Origin: Odontesthes bonariensis
Taxonomy: Eukaryota; Chordata; Actinopteri; Atheriniformes; Atherinopsidae
Direction: 5' to 3'
Assembly (NCBI RefSeq): GCF_027942865.1
Contig: NC_134524.1
Location: 1,734,644 to 1,798,643, forward strand
Length of the DNA: 64,000 nucleotides
Below, piece after piece: positions 58,451 through 64,000 of this stretch (position 1 is the stretch's first letter; each line of letters starts with the position of its first letter). Under the pieces are notes generated by a model. The model had not been told where the DNA came from, made no database searches, and was given only the letters and a program-made list of their open reading frames with translations. The position numbers were made by a program, and so were the translations under genes.

Positions 58451-58702
58451 CTTCAAGGTGGAGCATAGGGCTGGATAGTTGCCTACAGTTGTGTTTGCTG
58501 CTCGGTCTACACAGCAGGCAGTGATACGAAGGGAGAGAAAATAGGGCCATGAGATTGTGAGCTCTGACTTTTTCCTGGAGAACCATTTTGTGATGCAAAT
58601 GTATTACTCTGTTGAACGCATATTGTTCTGAGAAGCAAAACGCTTTATTTTTTAAACCCCAGCCAACTAGCCGGACTACCTTCATCAACACCAAAACGAG
58701 GC

Positions 58703-58803
58703 TGGAACTCTGCTCACAGGACGCAGCAGGGGGTAAGAAGATGTTCAGAAATGATGTTGCTGATATGGGATGTTACACAGCTTCATGTCAGAAGAGGCAA
58801 ATG
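58703..58803. mobile_element. Half copy of the TTAA MITE
   Basis: Matches the loop and right arm of the element at 257-432 (CTGCTCACAGGACGCAGCAG, then GATGTTGCTGATATGGGATG) and breaks off before the terminal CTGTCCCTTTAA. The left arm is not present. Confidence 0.75.
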
Positions 58804-60890
58804 TAACAATGGTTAAAGTATAAAATACTACTTGCTTTATGTATAAGTGCAATGGGGAAATTGCGCCCCCTCTTGGTGTGGCTGGTTATATGCAGCGCCA
58901 GTCTGTGAAAGCTGCATCAGAGGTGAGTCGCGTTTTTCAGCACGGAGCAAAAAAAACATTAACGATCTATAAAACATATCTTTATGAACTTACACACATT
59001 GAGTGTGGTGGGTGCATACTGTATGTGTACTTGACACCAGCTTTTGCACTTTGTTTGTTTAATATAGTAAGACACTCTACATGCTAAAGCTAACCTGCAA
59101 ACCTGTTATGTTCCCACGCAGGAAATAAAATGTCTGATCGTCCAGAAACTCCTTGTCTTCCTTAAATAAACACAACGCAGAGTCGAGGGGTTATTTGGTC
59201 TGCCCTATTACCGCGAAGTGAAGCAAAAATCGGTTACACGAACTATCCCTTTAAGTAAGATGTTAGAGTTGTAATTTGAATAAAGTAGTGCCCTGTGAGA
59301 TGCCTTAAATGTATTGTGTGTCTCTGAATAATGTTAGAGTGTGATGTTTGCCTTTGTGTGTTGCTGTGATGGACTGGTGACCTGCCAGGTGCAGGGCCGT
59401 GCAGAGACCTTTGGAACGGCAGGTGCTCCAGCACTCCCCCTCTGCACGTGCCTGGCCAGGGGTACCCGCCTCTCACCCAATGACCGCTGGGAGAAGCTCA
59501 TTGAGCTATTGAAGGGCATTGTAGAGGATAGAAAGAGTATGTATGTATGTACTTTGTACAGCTGAACTCATTTGAATCAAATTGGGCATTTTTACAGAAG
59601 AATTCACATTTTAATGACAGGCTGCAATCAGTTTTTAGGAAGGCAATAAACTGCTGTTGGTTTTGGTTTGGGGTCCATATGAAAAAATAAATAAATAAAT
59701 TATGAATTGGGCATTAGGATTGAAGCTTTCAAAGAGACATGCCCTAAGTATAGAAATACAGTGTAAATGACATTTTGCACTACTGCGCTGCGAGATTTGC
59801 TAAAATTATTCCACAGATTCAGAACCACTACAGGACGTACGGCCGGAGGACTCATAAGCTTGAGTTCTGGGAGGCTTTGCCCATCATGCCAAGATGATGG
59901 TGGAAACACCACACAACAAAATTATCCCAAAAGAAAATTAGTTAGGGAGAGGGATGGTAAAGACCCCTCAGGGAAGCGACGTACTGGTGACCTCTTCTTC
60001 CAAGATTAGATCCGGATCAGAATGCTGAACAGACGTTCAGCCAAGAGGAAAACAGAGCATCGACAGGATTGGACCACAAGAGACCACACGACTCGTCATG
60101 TGGTCATCATAAAAAATTATATTTGTTCATCTGTTGTATTTCATGTAATCATTAAGATGAGTAATCATTTTGTGGGTATAAATCAACCAATCATCAGTAT
60201 AACCATTGCCAGTGGGGTGACTCAGCTATTTGGAGCGGGATCTTAGACTTATGAAGGTCTTAACCCTCTCGGAAAGAGTTTCTGTTCCGAGTAAAATTAT
60301 GGAATAGTCCTGATATAGAAAGTTTAGCTAAAGCATTAGAATTATTTTTACTATTTCCATGCCTGTGCAATGAAGACTTGCTTGCTGCTGTAATTGCAAA
60401 GAAGAACAGCTTACACATAAGCTTACATAATAACACATGAAGTCACTTCAAAATGGAGATGGCAGAAATCTCCTATCTGATTGTGGTACATCTCAAAAGG
60501 TAAGGGGCTCTTGCAGTTTGGGGGGGCTGCTAAAAACTTGCTACTGCTAATACAGATGTGACACAATACAGAATATTACATTCCTTCCTCAATTATTTAA
60601 CTGAATTAGTTGAAATGATAAAATCACTTCAAAAGGGGGATTGTAAAAATTGGCTTTGTTCTTAGACATTATAAATTAATTAAGTCTCAGTACTTTTCCA
60701 TATGACCTAAAGTGATCCAGGAGTAGGAAGACAAAACAATTGGGAAAGCAAGGGCAGATTCACACACACACATTGTTTTGGGCTGATCCAGAGAATATGA
60801 CGAAGCATGTTGAACCTACTCATGTCCAATCATACTCGGTCCAGTGTGAGTCCAACCTATGAGGCTATAGATACAAATGATAACCGGAAG
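58804..60890. other. Non-coding stretch with element debris
   Basis: A TTAA-element terminus (GAACTATCCCTTTAAG) occurs near 59243-59257. Short open frames (for example 59767-60009 plus) have no recognisable similarity. No gene is supported. Confidence 0.4.
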
Positions 60891-60894
60891 TCGA

Positions 60895-62450
60895 GGTTCA
60901 GTCTGACGGACTTCCTGCGGGAGCTCTGGTCCACGAGACGTACGAAGGCCTCAGCGGAGTAACAGCTATCGTCAACAACATCCTGGTGTTCGGAAAGACG
61001 AGAGAAGAGCACAATGAGAACCTCAGGGCCTTGTTGCAGCGCACGAGAGAGAGAGGGATGCGACTGAACCCGGAAAAGTGCCAGATCTGTGTGCCCGAGG
61101 CCAAGTATTTTGGACATACGCTGTCCCGTGAGGGTATCAAACCAGACCCCGCCGAGGTAAAAGCCATCCAAGAGATGCCGCCGCTGAAGAACAAAGCCAA
61201 GCTGGAGACCATCCTAGGGATGATTAATTACCTGGCCAGATTCGCACCGCACCTGTCTAGGATAAACTCACCATTACGGCAGCTCCTGCAGCAAGAAAAC
61301 AAATTTGCATGGGACCAGCAGCATGAGGAGGCGTTCAAGCGAATCAAAGAAGTGATAACGTACCACCCTGTGCTCACATTCTTCGATCCAAACAAGGAGC
61401 TGAGGCTCCAGGTCAATGACTCAAAATGCGGCCTGGGAGCAGTCATGCTTCAAGACGAGAGACCTGTGGCGTACGCATCCAAATCACTGAACAGCAAAGA
61501 GGAAAACTACACACAAATAGAAAAATAGCTATATGCCGTGCTGTTTGGGTGCAAGCGATTTCACGAATACATGTACGGCAGGGTGTTTGTTGAGTCGGAC
61601 CACAAGCCGCTGGAAGCCATACTACGCAAACCCCTGGCTGCAGCGCCCCCACGGCTCCAAAGGATGATACTGCAATTACAGAGGTACAACATCCAGATCA
61701 TTCACCGCTCTGGGAAAGACATACCAGTGGCCGACACCCTGTCACGAAAGTTGTTACAGCACCACGACAGCAGTATAACAGAAGGTTTAGAGGCACAGGT
61801 GCACACGCTCGTCATCAACGTCCAAGTGAGTAAGACCAAGCTGCAGGAAATCAGAGAGGCAACAGCCCAAGATGCCCAGCTTACCACACTCAGGAACACC
61901 ACAAGATCAGGTTGGCCCGACGAAAGGAGGAAGTGTCCACTCAACATCCAAGAATACTGGAACCACAGGAACGAAATCGCTGAAGTCGACGGCATACTGT
62001 TTAAAGGTGAGAAAATCATCATCCTTCACACCCTCAGAGCCTACATGATTGCCTGCATACACACCGGTCACGTGGGCATAGAGAAAAGCAAGAGTCGCGC
62101 ACGTGACATCCTCTTCTGGCCCGGCATGGGGAAGCAAATAGAAGCATCTGTGGCAGAGTGCGACATATGCCAGGAACGACGCAGCTCCAACGCCAAAGAG
62201 CCACTCCTTTCGAACGACATACCAGAGAGACCATGGCAGGTTGTGGGAACTGACCTGTTCACATGGAACTCACAAGATTTCATCATCATTGTTGACTACT
62301 TCAGTAGATATTTTGAGATGGAGAAACTTGCCAGCTGCACCTCGTCTGCAGTCATCAGGAAGTGCAAGGCGTCATTCGCACGCCACGGCATCCCAGACAC
62401 GGTGGTCAGCCGTGCTACAGTTCCACCGAGTTCCACTGTTTCGCAGACGA
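60895..62450 (+). mobile_element. Ty3/Gypsy retrotransposon remnant 2 (RT end, RNase H, integrase)
   Basis: A single reading frame with one TAG (61526-61528). RT C-terminus: AIVNNILVFGKTREEHNENL, LNPEKCQICVPEAKYFGHTL. RNase H: ELRLQVNDSKCGLGAVMLQD, VESDHKPLEAIL. Integrase zinc finger: HTGHVGIEKSKSRARDILFW to ECDICQE. Integrase core start: VVGTDLFTWNSQDFIIIVDY. The usual RT box with two aspartates reads VNN at 60971-60979. It is truncated on both sides, with no LTRs seen. Confidence 0.82.
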
Positions 62451-62905
62451 GTGGGACTTTAAGCACGTCAGTTTAAACTTCAGTTTAAGATCTTTCTAAC
62501 AAGCCCCTGATCGTCTCTGTGGGCAAATGTTAATAACCCTGTGCGTAAAGTGTGAAATGTCTTAATCAGCCTCACCTTTTCCCCGGCGCACTTCTGCACG
62601 TTACTGTATGAAAACGTTGTGAGTTACACAAAAACATCGGTATTTAGCTTGGGGGTAATCAGAGTCCCCCACATGAGCTCCCACCACCCCAGAGAGAGCA
62701 GTGTCACCCATTGTTGCGCCGACGCTCTGTTCAAACAGAGTCACCCCCCCCCCAACGAAGGTAACGTTCAAACGAAGGTACCTATCTATAAAAATAAAAA
62801 AAACACTTACCTGTTGAAAAGGTACTTACCTTGTTACTTACCTGTTGGTTGAATGCAATAACAAACTAACAAACAAAAAAAAATGAAGTTTACATATGTG
62901 ACATA
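62451..62905. other. Short unassigned stretch
   Basis: AT-rich, with a C run near 62745. No gene or element recognised. Confidence 0.4.
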
Positions 62906-64000
62906 ATGGATGTACTTGATATGTTTTACATCATTCGTCATTTTAACAACTATCGCCCAATCTCTGTCCTTCCATGCTTTTCAGAGATTCTGGAGAAATT
63001 GGTTTACAATAGAATGATGATCCATCTGCAGAGGTTTAACATCCTCTACGAACATCAGTATGGATTCAGGAAAAATTATTCAACAGAAATGGCTGTGCTC
63101 CAACTAGTTGACAAAATCCACACTGCGTTAAATAACAACGAATATGCTTTGGGAGTTTTTCTTGATTTATCCAAGGCCTTTGACACTGTTAATCATAATA
63201 TTTTATTATCCAAATTGTTACACTATGGCTTCACTGGAAGCACCTACAAATGGTTTTACAATTATATTCATAATCGACAACAATTTGTTAATATTAATGG
63301 ATCGACATCTGACAGGGTGACTATAATATGTGGGGTCCCTCAGGGATCTATTTTATATTTTAGGACCACTCTTATTCCTTATTTACATCAACGACCTGAC
63401 CGCAGCCTTATCCTCCATATTCCCTATACTTTTTGCTGATGATACCAGTTTAGTTGTTTCACATTCTGATTTTTCTGTACTGATGGCCAAAGCAAAGTCT
63501 GACTTAGAAAAAATCTTTAAATAGTTTAAAAAAAACAAATTATCTTTAAACTTCAAAAAATCTAATTTTGTATTTTCTTCAAAGAACAAAAAATACTGCA
63601 AATCCAACTCCTGTCTCTCCATTGGAAATAATCCCATCTCTCAGGTCTCATCTACACATTTCCTTGGAGTTCTAATCTAGGAAACCTTAAGTTGGAAGAC
63701 TCACATCCAGTTGGTCTGTAATAAAATATCCAGATCTGTTGGTATCATTGGCAAAATTAAAAGTTTGGTTAATCAGAAGTGCCTACTAACCCTTTATTAT
63801 AGCCTAATTCATCCTTACCTCATATATTGTAATGTCACCTGGGGAGATACCTATCCCACTCACCTACATAAGCTCTATATCTTGCAAAAAAAATTCTGTA
63901 GAATTGCTACCAATAGCAACCAAACAGAACCCTCTGCCCCTCTCTTTAATCAGCTCAATGTTTTATCAATCTTTAAAATAAATATTTATCAAACTTGTAT
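62906..64000 (+). mobile_element. Non-LTR retrotransposon reverse transcriptase (CR1/Jockey-like), frameshifted, runs off the window
   Basis: Frame 1 reads FNNYRPISVLPCFSEILEKL, YGFRKNYSTEMAVLQLVDKI, GVFLDLSKAFDTVNHNILL and GVPQGSIL. A frameshift near 63350 moves to frame 2 with PLLFLIYINDLTAAL and the active-site box FADDTSLV. Stops follow at 63522-63524 and about 63678, although later sequence still resembles the RT thumb (THFLGVLI, LIHPYLIYCNVTWGDTY, RIATNS). The element is dead and 5'-truncated; its 3' end lies outside. Confidence 0.8.

Larger units (their letters stand above)
56345..58500 (+). mobile_element. Ty3/Gypsy retrotransposon remnant 1 (gag and partial pol)
   Basis: Internal part of a Gypsy-type element abutting the end of copy 2. 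Gag-like and RT/RNase H-like regions are present. Protease and zinc-knuckle parts are disrupted, integrase is missing, and no LTR could be matched on both sides. A TGA interrupts pol at 57980. Confidence 0.75.

Overview
The window is vertebrate nuclear DNA, almost certainly from a teleost fish. The genes are split by GT-AG introns, the repeats are typical fish families (L2/CR1-, RTE-, L1- and R2/NeSL-like LINEs, hAT, Ty3/Gypsy, TTAA-target MITEs), and the two recognisable gene types are a ZP-domain/VWD protein and inhibitory Fc-receptor-like (FcRL) immunoglobulin receptors. No bacterial operon, rRNA or tRNA gene or CRISPR array was seen. Exon models below were built by hand from splice signals and reading-frame phase; none was checked against a database or transcript.

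Layout. (1) 0.8-16.6 kb, minus strand: one secreted alpha-tectorin-like gene. I could join 16 phase-compatible exons (about 847 codons): signal peptide, Cys-containing N-terminal module, VWD, C8, short Cys-rich TIL/EGF-like module, ZP domain. It runs off the left edge or ends in an exon I could not identify. Its introns and some exons are full of different tandem repeats: a 10-bp array, a 5.3-kb 7-bp satellite, a 27-bp coding repeat in the C8 exon, a 12-bp intron array and a 12-bp coding repeat in the signal peptide. (2) About 16.3-37.6 kb and 37.9-56.3 kb: a tandem segmental duplication. Each unit holds the promoter side and first exon of the ZP gene, a 30-bp array and a 42-bp array, a hAT remnant, L2 fragments, a 47-bp array and one complete FcRL gene on the minus strand (FcRL-A at 27.6-37.3 kb, FcRL-B at 48.0-56.0 kb). 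(3) 56.3-64 kb: a graveyard of decayed retroelements (two Ty3/Gypsy pol remnants, a MITE half) ending in a LINE reverse transcriptase that runs off the right edge.

How it fits together. Both FcRL genes have a 21-bp second exon, two Ig domains, a Leu-rich transmembrane segment and a tail with ITIM-type tyrosines, including a duplicated ITIM exon. The tails are nearly identical, but the Ig domains differ by about 4% with almost every change altering an amino acid, while the intron between them is identical. The duplication left an orphan ZP-gene promoter and signal-peptide exon (38,076-38,157) just upstream of FcRL-A, in the same orientation and in the phase needed to splice in frame to FcRL-A exon 2. 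All arrays shared by the two units differ in copy number. TE insertions order the history: the hAT element predates the duplication; a solo LTR in FcRL-B, an RTE fold-back in FcRL-B and an RLE-type LINE in FcRL-A are each private to one copy.
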